64,000 bases of DNA from Pseudomonas tolaasii NCPPB 2192 (GCF_002813445.1 NZ_PHHD01000001.1:5084001-5148000), one strand, 5' to 3'. Positions 1 through 8,880 are shown, counted from the first letter of the stretch. Program-made: numbers and translations. Notes: generated from the letters alone by a model not told the origin.

Positions 1-113
1 CCGATCAGGTCGGCGACGATAATCTGGTGGCCGGTGCTGGAGATCGGCAGGAACTCCGTCAGCCCCTCCACCACGCCCAGTATCAATGCCTGAATGGCGG
101 TCCAAAGATCCAT
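1..113 (-). CDS. uppP: Undecaprenyl-diphosphatase (BacA/UppP), N-terminal part only
   Basis: Only the first ~37 codons lie in the window; the gene runs off the left edge. The reverse strand from position 113 reads MDLWTAIQALILGVVEGLTE and then FLPISSTGH, the family's signature with the conserved acidic residues and the SS-x-x-H loop. UppP is an integral membrane phosphatase that recycles undecaprenyl pyrophosphate for peptidoglycan synthesis and gives bacitracin tolerance. It is divergent from pnuC across ~310 bp. The family call is secure despite the short stretch; nothing can be said of the rest of the gene. Confidence 0.9.
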   Translation of the reverse strand, partial: MDLWTAIQALILGVVEGLTEFLPISSTGHQIIVADLI

Positions 114-427
114 GTTTCCCCCAAAGGTCACGCGCGCGGCATGCCTCGTTAGTCTTTTTTAGTGGTTCACTGACGCAAGATGCACTGAAGGCCAGGCATG
201 GAATGATGAACGCTGGGCTGCAAAAATTCCGTGAAAAATCAGGCAGTACTCAGGCTTTTCGATCATTGGCCGAAAGCCTATCAGACAAGTCGGAAATGTC
301 GATGCGGCACCCACAATTATAAAAAGCAGGGGGTGACAGGACGATGAACAGTCGGCCTGCAGCAGTTTGAAGATGGCTCACCTCTGGTTACAATCACCGC
401 CCTCTCCCACTCCTCCAAGGAACCGCC
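114..427. other. Intergenic region between divergent uppP and pnuC
   Basis: About 310 bp without a convincing gene. A 78-codon open frame at 86-322 (plus) runs over the uppP start and has no recognisable domain or ribosome binding site, so I do not call it. The region must hold the uppP and pnuC promoters. I see no strong consensus promoter and no clear riboswitch fold. A short purine run (aagga, ~416-421) is the likely pnuC ribosome binding site. Confidence 0.5.
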
Positions 428-991
428 ATGTCCGGGCTTGAACTGTTCGCCGCCGCCCTGGGGGTGATCGCTGTCTGGCTGACGGTCAAACAGAACCCCT
501 GGTGCTGGCCCATTGGCCTGGTGATGGTGTTGCTCTACACCTGGGTATTTTTCGACGTAAAACTCTACTCCGACATGCTGCTGCAAGTGGTCTACGCCGC
601 CCTGCAAGTGTACGGCTGGTGGCAATGGACCCGTGCCGGCGACGTCAAACAAGGCCGTCAAGTGACCAGCCTCGGCGTGCCGGCGATCATGCTCAGCCTG
701 GCGGTCGGCGCCGTGTTCAGCCTCTTGCTCGGCGCCGCCATGGCCCATTGGACGGACGCCGCCCAGCCATGGCTCGACGCGGCCCTCACCGGCTTCAGCC
801 TGGTGGCGCAAATGTGGATGGCGCAAAAACGCGTGCAGTGCTGGCCGTTGTGGATTGCGGTCGACGTGATCTTCGTCGGCCTGTTCCTCTACAAGGGTCT
901 GTACCTCACCGCCGCGCTGTATGCCTTGTTCACCGCGATCGCCGTGCAGGGCTGGCGTGAATGGCGCGCCGACCCGGCGCTGCACGCATGA
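428..991 (+). CDS. pnuC: Nicotinamide riboside transporter PnuC
   Basis: 187 residues, almost all membrane segments, with the Trp/Tyr-rich helices typical of PnuC (NPWCWPIGLV near residue 25, YGWWQWTRAG near 62). PnuC carries vitamin-type substrates by facilitated diffusion, and trapping depends on phosphorylation in the cytoplasm. The next gene is a NadR-like kinase and overlaps it by ATGA (988-991), so the two are translationally coupled. That makes nicotinamide riboside the likely substrate. Length and topology fit the family. Together they form a pyridine salvage pair ~3 kb from the nicotinate catabolic cluster. Confidence 0.9.
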   Translation: MSGLELFAAALGVIAVWLTVKQNPWCWPIGLVMVLLYTWVFFDVKLYSDMLLQVVYAALQVYGWWQWTRAGDVKQGRQVTSLGVPAIMLSLAVGAVFSLLLGAAMAHWTDAAQPWLDAALTGFSLVAQMWMAQKRVQCWPLWIAVDVIFVGLFLYKGLYLTAALYALFTAIAVQGWREWRADPALHA

Positions 992-1512
992 AGACAGTGG
1001 TACTGGCCGGGCCCGAATCCAGCGGCAAAAGCTGGCTGGCGGCAGAACTGCAAGCGCACTTTGGTGGCCGGATGGTGGGCGAATACGTGCGGTATTTCAT
1101 CGACCACCATCAACGCGACACGACCCTGGCAGACATCCCGGCCATCGCCCGTGGCCAATTGGCCTGGGAGGATGCGGCCCGCGCCGAACGGCCTGCGCTG
1201 CTGATCCTCGACACCCATTTGCTGACCAACAAGCTGTGGAGCCAGACCCTGTTCGGCGACTACCCGGCCTGGCTCGACAGCGAATTGCTCGCGCGCCACT
1301 ACGACCTGCACCTGCTGTTGTCCCCCGAAGACGTGGAATGGACCGCCGACGGCCAGCGCTGCCAACCGGACCTGGCGGACCGTCGGGCTTTTTTTCAAGA
1401 CAGCCTGGAGTGGATGCAACAACACCGGCAGCCGGTGGTGGTGATTCGAGGGGATTGGGATGAGCGCAGGCGGGCAGCGTTTACAGCGGTAGCGCAGTTG
1501 TTTCTACCATAA
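988..1512 (+). CDS. NadR-like nicotinamide ribonucleotide kinase-type ATPase
   Basis: 174 residues from the ATG that overlaps the pnuC stop; a longer frame from 961 lies inside pnuC and is rejected. The N terminus has a P-loop, GPESSGKS (residues ~8-15), followed by the AAA_28/NadR kinase pattern (GEYVRYF, then LLILDTHLL as a Walker B-like strand). In NadR this domain phosphorylates nicotinamide riboside to NMN. The adenylyltransferase and helix-turn-helix domains of enterobacterial NadR are absent, so this is a stand-alone kinase. Coupling to PnuC supports metabolic trapping of the imported riboside. Confidence 0.82.
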   Translation: MKTVVLAGPESSGKSWLAAELQAHFGGRMVGEYVRYFIDHHQRDTTLADIPAIARGQLAWEDAARAERPALLILDTHLLTNKLWSQTLFGDYPAWLDSELLARHYDLHLLLSPEDVEWTADGQRCQPDLADRRAFFQDSLEWMQQHRQPVVVIRGDWDERRRAAFTAVAQLFLP

Positions 1513-1524
1513 CCCTACGTACCC

Positions 1525-1552
1525 TGTGGAAGCGGGCAAGCCCGCTCCCACA
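1525..1552. terminator. REP-type hairpin between convergent genes, probable bidirectional terminator
   Basis: A near-perfect palindrome, arms TGTGGaAGCGGGC / GCCCGCTcCCACA, lies between the stop codons of the NadR-like gene and ggt. A short T run follows on the plus strand (1553-1557). It is a single REP-like unit of the family found elsewhere in the window and probably ends transcription from both sides. Confidence 0.6.
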
Positions 1553-1571
1553 TTTTTGAGCGTGTGAGGCT

Positions 1572-3296
1572 TTAATAGCCTAACGACAGGCCCGTGTTGC
1601 GACGCGGGTCGTTGGCGCCGTAGAAACGATTATTGCCGACCGGCTTGCCACCCAGCGACGGAGCGCCCACCAGGATTGCCGCCAAGTGGTTGGCATCCTG
1701 TGGCCCGGCAAACTTGTGACCCCAGCTTTCGAGGATCTTCTGCGTGTCGGGGCTGACCGCGAAGGTCTCGAGGTTGGTGGTTTCAGGCATCCATTGCTGG
1801 TGGAAACGCGGCGCGTCCACGGCCTCCTGGATGTTCATCTTGTAGTCGATGACATTGAGGATGGTCAGCAAGGTGGCGGTGATGATGCGGCTGCCGCCCG
1901 GCGTACCGACGACCATCACGGCCTTGCCGTCCTTGGTCACGATGGTCGGGCTCATCGACGACAGCGGCGCCTTGCCTGGCGCGATAGCGTTGGCTTCGCC
2001 CTGCACCAGCCCGTACATGTTCGGCACTCCGACCTTGACGGTGAAGTCGTCCATTTCGTCGTTGAGGATCACCCCGGTCTTGCTCGCCATCACACCCGCG
2101 CCGAACCAGTCGTTGAGGGTGTAGGTCACCGATACCGCGTTGCCCCACTTGTCTACGATGGAATAGTGCGTGGTGTTGTTGCCTTCATGGGGCGACACAC
2201 CCGGTTTGATCGCTTGGGAATCCCCGGCTTTCTGCGGCTCGATGGCGGCGCGCAACTTGGCGGCGTAGTCCTTGTCCAGCAGGTGGGCAATCGGGTTCTT
2301 CACGAAATCCGGGTCGCCGAGGTAGCTGTTACGGTCCACGTAGGCGTGGCGCATCGCTTCGATCTGGTAGTGCAGGCCCTGGGCCGAGTGATAGCCCAGA
2401 TCGGCCATCGGGTAGCCTTCGAGGATGTTCATGATCTGGCATATCACCACGCCACCGGAGCTCGGAGGCGGCGCCGAGACGACGTGGTAGCCACGGTAAT
2501 CGCACTCGATGGGCGCCAGTTCACGGGTCTTGTACTTGTCCAGGTCCGCCTGGGTGATGATGCCTTTGCCGGCCTGGCTGGAATCCACCAGTGCCTTGGC
2601 CACCCAACCTTTATAGAAACCATCGCTGCCCTTGGCGGAGATTTCCTTGAGGGTCTTGGCCAGGTCTTTCTGCACCAGCTTCTGGCCGACCTGCATCGGC
2701 TGGCCGTTGTGCAGGAAGATGCCGCGCATGTCTTTGTCTTTTTCAAACTCGCCGGTGGCGGTGTGCAGCAGGTCGATATCCCCCTGCTCCAGCTCAAAGC
2801 CGTTTTCCGCCAGCTTGATCGCCGGGGCAATCACCTTCGCACGCTTGAGGGTGCCGTATTTGCTCAGGGCCAGCTCCATGCCGGACACGGTGCCGGGCAC
2901 GCCCACGGCCAGATGGCCCTTGGCGCTCAGGCCGTCGATGACCTTGCCGTCCTTGTCCAGGTACATGTCGGCAGTCGCCGCCAGCGGGGCTTTTTCGCGG
3001 AAGTCGAGGAAGGTCTTGCGCCCGTCGGCCAGTTGCACGGTCATGAAACCGCCGCCGCCCAGGTTACCGGCAGCCGGGTACACCACCGCCAGCGCGTAAC
3101 CCACGGCGACGGCTGCGTCCACCGCGTTGCCGCCGGCCTTGAGCACATCCACCCCCACATGAGTGGCCAAATGCTGGGCGGTCACCACCATGCCATTTTC
3201 ACCCGCCACCGGGGCCTGGGACGCGGCTTGCACGCCGCTGACCGTCAAGACCAGCGCAGTGGCAATTAATGTGCGATTGAACGGTTGGTATTTCAT
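1572..3296 (-). CDS. ggt: Gamma-glutamyltransferase (periplasmic)
   Basis: 574 residues with a Sec signal peptide (hydrophobic ~9-24, cleavage near VQA-AS). The autoprocessing site is visible as EGNNTTHYS (371-379). The nucleophile should be the first Thr (T375), which becomes the N terminus of the small subunit. The gamma-glutamate-binding region (SSMSPTIV, GTPGGSRI) and the early GGNAVDAAVA helix are present. The enzyme cleaves glutathione and other gamma-glutamyl compounds in the periplasm, giving Cys-Gly and thus cysteine. It stands alone, convergent with the NadR-like gene and divergent from the TetR gene. Confidence 0.95.
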   Translation of the reverse strand: MKYQPFNRTLIATALVLTVSGVQAASQAPVAGENGMVVTAQHLATHVGVDVLKAGGNAVDAAVAVGYALAVVYPAAGNLGGGGFMTVQLADGRKTFLDFREKAPLAATADMYLDKDGKVIDGLSAKGHLAVGVPGTVSGMELALSKYGTLKRAKVIAPAIKLAENGFELEQGDIDLLHTATGEFEKDKDMRGIFLHNGQPMQVGQKLVQKDLAKTLKEISAKGSDGFYKGWVAKALVDSSQAGKGIITQADLDKYKTRELAPIECDYRGYHVVSAPPPSSGGVVICQIMNILEGYPMADLGYHSAQGLHYQIEAMRHAYVDRNSYLGDPDFVKNPIAHLLDKDYAAKLRAAIEPQKAGDSQAIKPGVSPHEGNNTTHYSIVDKWGNAVSVTYTLNDWFGAGVMASKTGVILNDEMDDFTVKVGVPNMYGLVQGEANAIAPGKAPLSSMSPTIVTKDGKAVMVVGTPGGSRIITATLLTILNVIDYKMNIQEAVDAPRFHQQWMPETTNLETFAVSPDTQKILESWGHKFAGPQDANHLAAILVGAPSLGGKPVGNNRFYGANDPRRNTGLSLGY

Positions 3297-3456
3297 CCAT
3301 GGCTACTCTAGTTATTGAGACGCACCAAAATAGCCCTTCCTGGATCCAAGCCCCAGCGCAATGGCGTTTTTATTACAGAACTTGTCGGTCACAGAACGGA
3401 CGCGAAAAACCCCATGCTATATTTCGCGCCCTGACTGTCGTGCAAGGCGCTTTCAC

Positions 3457-4098
3457 ATGGTGATCAAGAAGACCGGCATTCGTGCCCAACAGGCGGACCA
3501 GACGCGCGCGCGCATCTTGCAGGCGGCAGTCAAGGTGTTCACCCGCGACGGTTATTCCGGCGGGCGCGTCGACACCATCTCCAAGGAAGCCGACTCCAAC
3601 GACCGCATGCTTTATTACTATTTCGGCAGCAAGGAACACCTGTTCGTCTGCGTGCTGGAACACATCTACGAGCAATTCAACAAAGCCGAAAGCAAGCTCA
3701 AGCTCGACCTCACCGCACCCGCGCAGGCCTTGCGCGACCTGGTGGCGTTTATCTGGAACTACTACGTCAAGCATCCGGAATTCGTGGCGATCCTGAGCGT
3801 CGAGAACCTGCATCAGGGCAAGCACGCGCAGCAATCGGGGGAAATGCGCCGGTTGTCCGGCGAAGCGGTGGGCGTGCTGCGGCCCATCATTGAAGCAGGC
3901 CAGGCCCAAGACGTGTTCCGCGAGGATGTGGACCTCAAGCATGTGTATTTGATGATTGCTTCGCTCTGTTACTTCTATAACTCCAACCGCCATACCCTCA
4001 GTTCGTTTCTGGGTGAAGACCTGGCGGACAAGGGGCAGCAGCGGGATTGGCTGGCCTTCATCACCGACCTGGTGATACGCGGCGTTACGCCACTGTAG
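3457..4098 (+). CDS. nicS: TetR-family regulator, probable NicS (repressor of nicAB)
   Basis: 213 residues from ATG 3457; an upstream in-frame ATG at 3361 would add a poorly conserved, promoter-like leader. An N-terminal TetR helix-turn-helix (ARILQAAVKVFTRDGYSGG, then YYYFGSKEHLF) precedes a helical ligand-binding domain. It converges on nicB with a 23-bp gap. In P. putida a TetR repressor, NicS, controls nicAB and a MarR repressor, NicR, controls the other nic genes. Position and length fit NicS. The assignment rests on context plus family, since TetR ligand domains are not diagnostic by eye. Confidence 0.72.
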   Translation: MVIKKTGIRAQQADQTRARILQAAVKVFTRDGYSGGRVDTISKEADSNDRMLYYYFGSKEHLFVCVLEHIYEQFNKAESKLKLDLTAPAQALRDLVAFIWNYYVKHPEFVAILSVENLHQGKHAQQSGEMRRLSGEAVGVLRPIIEAGQAQDVFREDVDLKHVYLMIASLCYFYNSNRHTLSSFLGEDLADKGQQRDWLAFITDLVIRGVTPL

Positions 4099-4121
4099 AA
4101 ACCGAATCAAACTGTGGCGTG

Positions 4122-7100
4122 TCAGTGGGTACCGGGATTGGCCCGCAGGTGCGCCACCTTCTGCTCCAAGCCCTGCCACTGCGGCGCATTCGGCGCAAAT
4201 TGCCCGCGCAGATACGCCACCAAATCCGCCACCTGGCCATTCGACAAACTGTCCTTGAACCCCGGCATATACCCCAGATCCCGGGTCGCCGGGTTGCTGA
4301 TGCCTTGCAGGATCACCTTGATCAAGTTATCCGGCCGATCGCTGTGCACATTAGTATTGGTGGCCAGTGACGGGCTGACGCCGAATAACTTCGGCCCCAG
4401 GCCATCGGCATGGCAAGCCTTGCATGAACCTTCAAAAACACGGCGGCCATTCGGATTCGGCACGCTCGCCGCCACGGTTTGAGCTTTGGCCGCCGCATCA
4501 CCGTTGAGCGAAGCCAGGTACACCGCCATCGCGCGAATATCGGTTTTGGGCAGCTTCGACAGCTCGCTCACCACCGGCCCCATGGGCCCTGCCGCCACGC
4601 CGTGGGCCTGCGAATAGCCCGTGCTCAAATATGTGAACAATTGATCCTCGGTCCACGGCGTCGGTGCCTTGGACAACCCGTTCAACGCCGGCGCCTCCCA
4701 ACCATCGACCATGCCGCCTGCCAGGAACGCCTTGCCGCCCTTCTCCGCGCCCATCAGGTTGCGCGGCGAATGACATGCGGCGCAGTGCCCCAAGCCATTG
4801 ACCAGATAGTTGCCGCGGTTCCACTGCTCGCTGCGCTCCGGCTGCACAGTGATTTCGCCGCGCCTTAAATTCAACGCATTCCAGCCTGCCATCAACGGCC
4901 GGATATTGAACGGAAAGCGCATGGCATTCGGCGTAGGCGCCTGGCTCACCGGCGCCTGGCTCATCAGGTAGGCATACAGCGCCTGCATGTCGGCGTCATT
5001 GATATTGCGAAACGCCGTGTACGGAAACGCCGGGTACAGGTTGCGCCCATCGCGGCCTATGCCCTCACGCATCGCCCGCTCAAAGGCCGGGTATGACCAC
5101 GCGCCAATACCGGTCTTTACGTCCGGGGTGATATTGCTGCTGTACAGCACGCCGAACGGCGTCTCCATCGCCAGCCCGCCCGCGTTGGTCGCGCCGCCCG
5201 GTGCCGTGTGGCACACCGCGCAATCACCCACGGCTGCCAATAAGCGCCCGCGCTCCAGGGTGGCCTTGGACCAGGTACCGGCAGCGGGCGGGGCAATCGG
5301 TGCGATTTCATTGTGGAATGGCCAGGCCGTCGCCATCAGCGCGCCCAGGGTGGCGAACAATGCGCCAAACCACCATTTCTTGCGTTTCTCCGGGGATTTG
5401 GCCGGCTCGCCCAGCGTGCCCGCATTCAGCGCAGCCAGCACCCGTTCCGGGGTAATCGGCAGCTCGCGAAAACGTATTCCGGTGGCGTCATAGATCGCAT
5501 TGGCAATCGCCGCCGCACTCGGCACCGACGCCGACTCCCCCGCGCCCATGGGCGGCTGATCCTGGCGCGGCATCATCAGCACATCGATTTTGGGCACTTC
5601 GGGAAAGGTCAGGATCGGATAACCGCCCCACTCCTTGCTCGCCACCGTCGATTCTTCAAAGGTCACCCGTTCCTTCAGCACGCGGCTGGTGGACTGGATC
5701 ACGTTGCCGTGAATCTGATGCTGTACACCCGCCGGGTTGATCATCATTCCCGAGTCATGACCGATCACCACCCGCGTCACCGACACATCGCCGGTCTGCT
5801 TGTCGATGGCCACATCCGCCACCCAGGCGGCCCACGCCGCGCCGAAACCGGGGAATTTGCTGTGGATGTAACGCGCGTAGGCAAAGCCGCGACCGCGCAG
5901 CAGATGGTCTTCGTTGGCGGTTTGCATCGGCGCGGTGCGCGGCGACCAGTTGGCACGCTCGGCAGTGGATTTCACCAGGTCGATGGCGCGCTCGTCCTTG
6001 AGGTAACGCAGGCGGTATTCCACCGGGTCGACGCCGGCGGCAAACGCCAGCTCATCCATATAGGACTCGTGGGCAAAGGTGTTGGGCAACGCCGACACGC
6101 CGCGCATCCACGACGCCCGCACGATGGGAGCCATGTCGTTGATGGTCACGCGCATATTGTCGATGTCGTAGGGCGGGATCGAAGTGCGGTCGCCCATTTC
6201 GAACATCGCCGCCACCGGTTCCACGCGGCCGGTCAGCAGCAGCGCCAGGGTCGGCGCGCCGTTGGAGGGGTAGCTGGTTTCAAAGTCGTAGGCGGCGATG
6301 CTGCCGTCGGCATTCAGCCCGCCGTCCACATCCATCAATTGGGCGGTGCCCTTGGGTTCCCACAAGTGCTCCTGCTCGCGGGTCAACTGCACGCGCACCG
6401 GTTTGCCCACGGCGCGGGACAATAACAACGCATCGGCGCATACATCGTCCGCGCAATTGCGCCCGTAACAGCCCGCCGCTTCCATGCGGATCACGTCGAT
6501 CAGTGCCTCATCGCACTCAAGCAACCACGCCAGATCCGCGCGCAACAGGTGCGGGTTCTGGCTGCCCGACCATACCCGGCTGCCTGACGGGGAATAGTCC
6601 GCCACACCGCAAGACGGCCCGATCGAGCCATGCATCTGGTACGGCCACAGGTAACTGCGCGGCATACGCTGGCTGGCATTGGCCAGGGCGTCATCGACTG
6701 CGCCCTGGTCCAGCACCGTGCGCCGCACCCGGGGGTTGTCGCGGATGGCCTGTTCGACGTCGCTCATGTCCGGCAAGGCGTTGTTCCAGGGCTTCCAGTG
6801 CACTTGCAGTTCATGGGCAGCCTTGATCGCCTGCTCTTCGCGCAGCGCCACCACGCCGACAAAATCACGGATCACCACCACGGCGACGATGCCGGGAATA
6901 TGCGCAATGGAGGCCTCGTCCACCCTGAGCAGGCTATTGCCCACAAAATCTCCGCAATCGAGCCCCGCATACGGCGGGCGCACCACCCGGCCGTGGAGCA
7001 TGTCGGGCACGCGCATGTCGTGGATGTAGGTCAGCTCACCGGTGGCTTTACCGGGGATATCCACCCGCGCCGCGCCCTTGCCCACCAGGCGGTAATCCTC

Positions 7101-7646
7101 AATGGCTTTGAGCGGCGCATCACCGCTGATGCGCAATTGATCGTGCTGGCCGCTGACCAGTTCGCCATAGGTGGTGGTACGCCCGTCCGCGGCGTGAACA
7201 ACGCCGGCTTCGACCTTGAGGCTGGCGGTGCTCACGCCCCAGCGCCCCGCCGCCCGCGCCAGCAGAAAACGCCGCGCTTCGGCGGCGGCGTTACGCAAGG
7301 GAATGGCGGAAATCTGCAAGGTCGCACTGGCGATGGTCGCGCCCTGGTTGGGCGCGCGCTCGGTGTCGCCGAGCACCATCTTGACCTGCTCCATGTTCAG
7401 GTCCAGTTCCTCGGCGACGATCTGCGCCAGCGACGTGCGAATGCCGGTGCCCAGATCGACATGGCCATTGAACGCATACACCAGTCCATCGTCGTTCACC
7501 GCGATAAACAGCCCCAGCTCCCTGGGCTTCACGGTGGGCGTACCGCCCTTGGCCACCGGGCCCGACGGTGGCAGCACATCATCGACGATCAACAGCACAC
7601 CGGCCTTGGCCAGCCATTGGTCACGGGAAAGCGTCGTCTCGGTCAT
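4122..7646 (-). CDS. nicB: Nicotinate dehydrogenase large subunit NicB: molybdopterin domain fused to three cytochrome c domains
   Basis: 1174 residues. The first ~740 are a xanthine-dehydrogenase-type molybdopterin-binding region (NGHVDLGTGIRTSLAQIVAEE near the start; GQNP/GRNCADDV stretches). A single membrane segment follows (WWFGALFATLGALMATAW, ~754-772), then three haem c sites, CAVCH (~808), CAACH (~954) and CKACH (~1076). Together with NicA it hydroxylates nicotinate to 6-hydroxynicotinate and passes electrons via the haems to the respiratory chain. It overlaps nicA by ATGA (7643-7646). Layout and size match P. putida NicB. It needs molybdenum cofactor. Confidence 0.93.
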   Translation of the reverse strand: MTETTLSRDQWLAKAGVLLIVDDVLPPSGPVAKGGTPTVKPRELGLFIAVNDDGLVYAFNGHVDLGTGIRTSLAQIVAEELDLNMEQVKMVLGDTERAPNQGATIASATLQISAIPLRNAAAEARRFLLARAAGRWGVSTASLKVEAGVVHAADGRTTTYGELVSGQHDQLRISGDAPLKAIEDYRLVGKGAARVDIPGKATGELTYIHDMRVPDMLHGRVVRPPYAGLDCGDFVGNSLLRVDEASIAHIPGIVAVVVIRDFVGVVALREEQAIKAAHELQVHWKPWNNALPDMSDVEQAIRDNPRVRRTVLDQGAVDDALANASQRMPRSYLWPYQMHGSIGPSCGVADYSPSGSRVWSGSQNPHLLRADLAWLLECDEALIDVIRMEAAGCYGRNCADDVCADALLLSRAVGKPVRVQLTREQEHLWEPKGTAQLMDVDGGLNADGSIAAYDFETSYPSNGAPTLALLLTGRVEPVAAMFEMGDRTSIPPYDIDNMRVTINDMAPIVRASWMRGVSALPNTFAHESYMDELAFAAGVDPVEYRLRYLKDERAIDLVKSTAERANWSPRTAPMQTANEDHLLRGRGFAYARYIHSKFPGFGAAWAAWVADVAIDKQTGDVSVTRVVIGHDSGMMINPAGVQHQIHGNVIQSTSRVLKERVTFEESTVASKEWGGYPILTFPEVPKIDVLMMPRQDQPPMGAGESASVPSAAAIANAIYDATGIRFRELPITPERVLAALNAGTLGEPAKSPEKRKKWWFGALFATLGALMATAWPFHNEIAPIAPPAAGTWSKATLERGRLLAAVGDCAVCHTAPGGATNAGGLAMETPFGVLYSSNITPDVKTGIGAWSYPAFERAMREGIGRDGRNLYPAFPYTAFRNINDADMQALYAYLMSQAPVSQAPTPNAMRFPFNIRPLMAGWNALNLRRGEITVQPERSEQWNRGNYLVNGLGHCAACHSPRNLMGAEKGGKAFLAGGMVDGWEAPALNGLSKAPTPWTEDQLFTYLSTGYSQAHGVAAGPMGPVVSELSKLPKTDIRAMAVYLASLNGDAAAKAQTVAASVPNPNGRRVFEGSCKACHADGLGPKLFGVSPSLATNTNVHSDRPDNLIKVILQGISNPATRDLGYMPGFKDSLSNGQVADLVAYLRGQFAPNAPQWQGLEQKVAHLRANPGTH

Positions 7647-8134
7647 GGTCGTGGGTCCACAGTCATCAGGCGGGCGGCACGCAGCACGGCGCGCAGGATT
7701 TCAATATGGGTGCCGCAGCGGCAGAGGTTGCCCGAGAGCTCATTGCGGATCTGGGCTTCGCTGGGGTCGGGGTTGCGGTCGAGCAAGGCTTTGGTCGTCA
7801 TGATCATGCCGTTCAGGCAATAGCCGCATTGCGCGGCTTGCTCATCGATAAAGGCTTGCTGCACCGGGTGTGGCGCCTGGCGCGTGCCGAGGCCTTCAAG
7901 GGTAACGATCTGGCGCCCCGCTGCGCCCGCCAGCGGGAACACACAGGAGCGCGCCGCCACCCCGTCGATGATCACAGTGCAGGCACCACACTCCCCCAGG
8001 CCGCAGCCATACTTGGGGCCGTTGAGTGCCAGATCATTGCGCAACACCAGTAACAGCGGGGTGTCCGCCATGGCGCTGACATCGCTTTTCTGGCCGTTGA
8101 CCTCGAGGGTCACCGTGATATTCGGGCTGATCAT
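7643..8134 (-). CDS. nicA: Nicotinate dehydrogenase small [2Fe-2S] subunit NicA
   Basis: 163 residues from the ATG at 8134, chosen because AGGCGAAGCG lies just upstream and it gives the family's usual length. A start six codons earlier (8152) has no ribosome binding site. Both [2Fe-2S] clusters are readable: the plant-type N-terminal set CGLGECGAC with a later Cys, and the C-terminal CGYC...CRCG set. It transfers electrons from the molybdenum site of NicB. It is the first gene of a nicAB pair with a 4-bp overlap. Confidence 0.93.
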   Translation of the reverse strand: MISPNITVTLEVNGQKSDVSAMADTPLLLVLRNDLALNGPKYGCGLGECGACTVIIDGVAARSCVFPLAGAAGRQIVTLEGLGTRQAPHPVQQAFIDEQAAQCGYCLNGMIMTTKALLDRNPDPSEAQIRNELSGNLCRCGTHIEILRAVLRAARLMTVDPRP

Positions 8135-8182
8135 TCGCTTCGCCTGTGCCATTTGGTGAAGTAACCACTACACGAAACAATC

Positions 8183-8214
8183 AAAAAAAAGCGCCGCGGA
8201 CCTGGGGTCTCGCG
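8183..8214 (-). terminator. Rho-independent terminator between nicR and nicA
   Basis: On the minus strand a hairpin CGCG-A-GACC / CCA / GGTC-CGCG (8195-8214, one bulged base) is followed within 4 nt by eight consecutive T (8183-8190). It should stop nicXR transcripts before nicAB, giving nicAB its own promoter or acting as an attenuator. All genes on both sides point the same way. Confidence 0.7.
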
Positions 8215-8217
8215 ACA

Positions 8218-8235
8218 CACTTCATACGTGAAGTG
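8218..8235. promoter_or_regulatory. 18-bp palindrome upstream of nicAB, candidate operator
   Basis: Arms CACTTCA and TGAAGTG flank a central TACG. The palindrome lies between the nicR stop and the terminator upstream of nicA. A second weaker dyad (TGGT-gaagta-ACCA, 8154-8167) lies nearer the nicA start. Either could be the target of the NicS-like TetR protein; this is inference from position and symmetry. Confidence 0.4.
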
Positions 8236-8276
8236 CCTGCTACATCAACTCAGAGCAAAAACGGTGCCAGCCGTGA

Positions 8277-8747
8277 CTACTCCTGCGGGTCGTCGATCAT
8301 TTTGCGTAGCAGAAACAGCACCGCCACCCGCTCGGCCGGGTTGAGGTTGCTCATGGTCAGCTCGCTGATCTGCGCGGCCCGAGGCGCGGTTTGCGCGACG
8401 AGCTCGGCACCGGCGGCAGACAGGTCCACCACCACCTTGCGCTTGTCCTGCGGGTCCGGCTCCAGGGTAATCAGCTCCTTCGCCTTGAGCCGCTCGACGA
8501 TACCGCGAATGGTCGCCTGGTCGACGGCGGTGGCCTTGACCAGCTCCGTCAATGAACTTGCACCGTGATCGCGCAGGGCACAGAGGGTGACGAATTGCAC
8601 GGCGGTGAGCTGGGAGTCGCCGACATGCTGCTGAAAAATCGCCAGATGGCGCTGGTAGGCCTTGCGCAACAGGTGGCCGACTTGCTCGGAAAAGACATAG
8701 GAATCAGGCACGGCGGGCTCGGGAGGTGGTGGGCGATGGAGAAGCAT
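8277..8747 (-). CDS. nicR: MarR-family regulator NicR
   Basis: 156 residues. A winged helix-turn-helix of the MarR family spans ~40-115 (SLTELVKATAVDQATIRGIVERL, here over two helices, then DPQDKRKVVVDLS for the wing). GAGGTAAC directly precedes the ATG. It lies downstream of nicX on the same strand, as in the P. putida nicXR operon, where NicR represses nicX, nicR and the nicC operon until 6-hydroxynicotinate binds. A 118-bp palindromic repeat sits between nicX and nicR. Confidence 0.87.
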   Translation of the reverse strand: MLLHRPPPPEPAVPDSYVFSEQVGHLLRKAYQRHLAIFQQHVGDSQLTAVQFVTLCALRDHGASSLTELVKATAVDQATIRGIVERLKAKELITLEPDPQDKRKVVVDLSAAGAELVAQTAPRAAQISELTMSNLNPAERVAVLFLLRKMIDDPQE

Positions 8748-8759
8748 GTTACCTCATAT

Positions 8760-8877
8760 GATCGTTCCCACGCTCCGCGTGGGAATGCCGCCTGGGACGC
8801 TCCGCGTCCCGCCTTCGGGTGCATGGGTGACGCAGAGCGTCACGGGATGCATTCCCACGCGGAGCGTGGGAACGATC
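8760..8877. repeat. 118-bp multi-stem palindromic element between nicX and nicR
   Basis: Outer arms GATCGTTCCCACGCTCCGCG... (8760-8788) and their near-exact reverse complement (8849-8877) enclose two smaller palindromes, GGGACGCTCCGCGTCCC (8794-8810) and GTGACGCAGAGCGTCAC (8826-8842). It could fold into a branched RNA or cruciform. The sequence differs from the TGTGGGAGC REP family elsewhere in the window, so it is a second repeat family. Confidence 0.85.
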
Positions 8878-8880
8878 TTT

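Noticed and set aside
86..322. 78-codon open frame overlapping the uppP start
   Set aside because: Opposite strand to uppP over its first codons, no ribosome binding site, no recognisable domain and unusual composition.
114..427. Possible NAD- or thiamine-type riboswitch before pnuC
   Set aside because: None of the conserved blocks of known riboswitches was found; the leader is short and unstructured by eye.
1686..3269. Plus-strand 527-codon frame opposite ggt
   Set aside because: Antisense shadow; ggt on the minus strand has a signal peptide and the autoprocessing Thr site.
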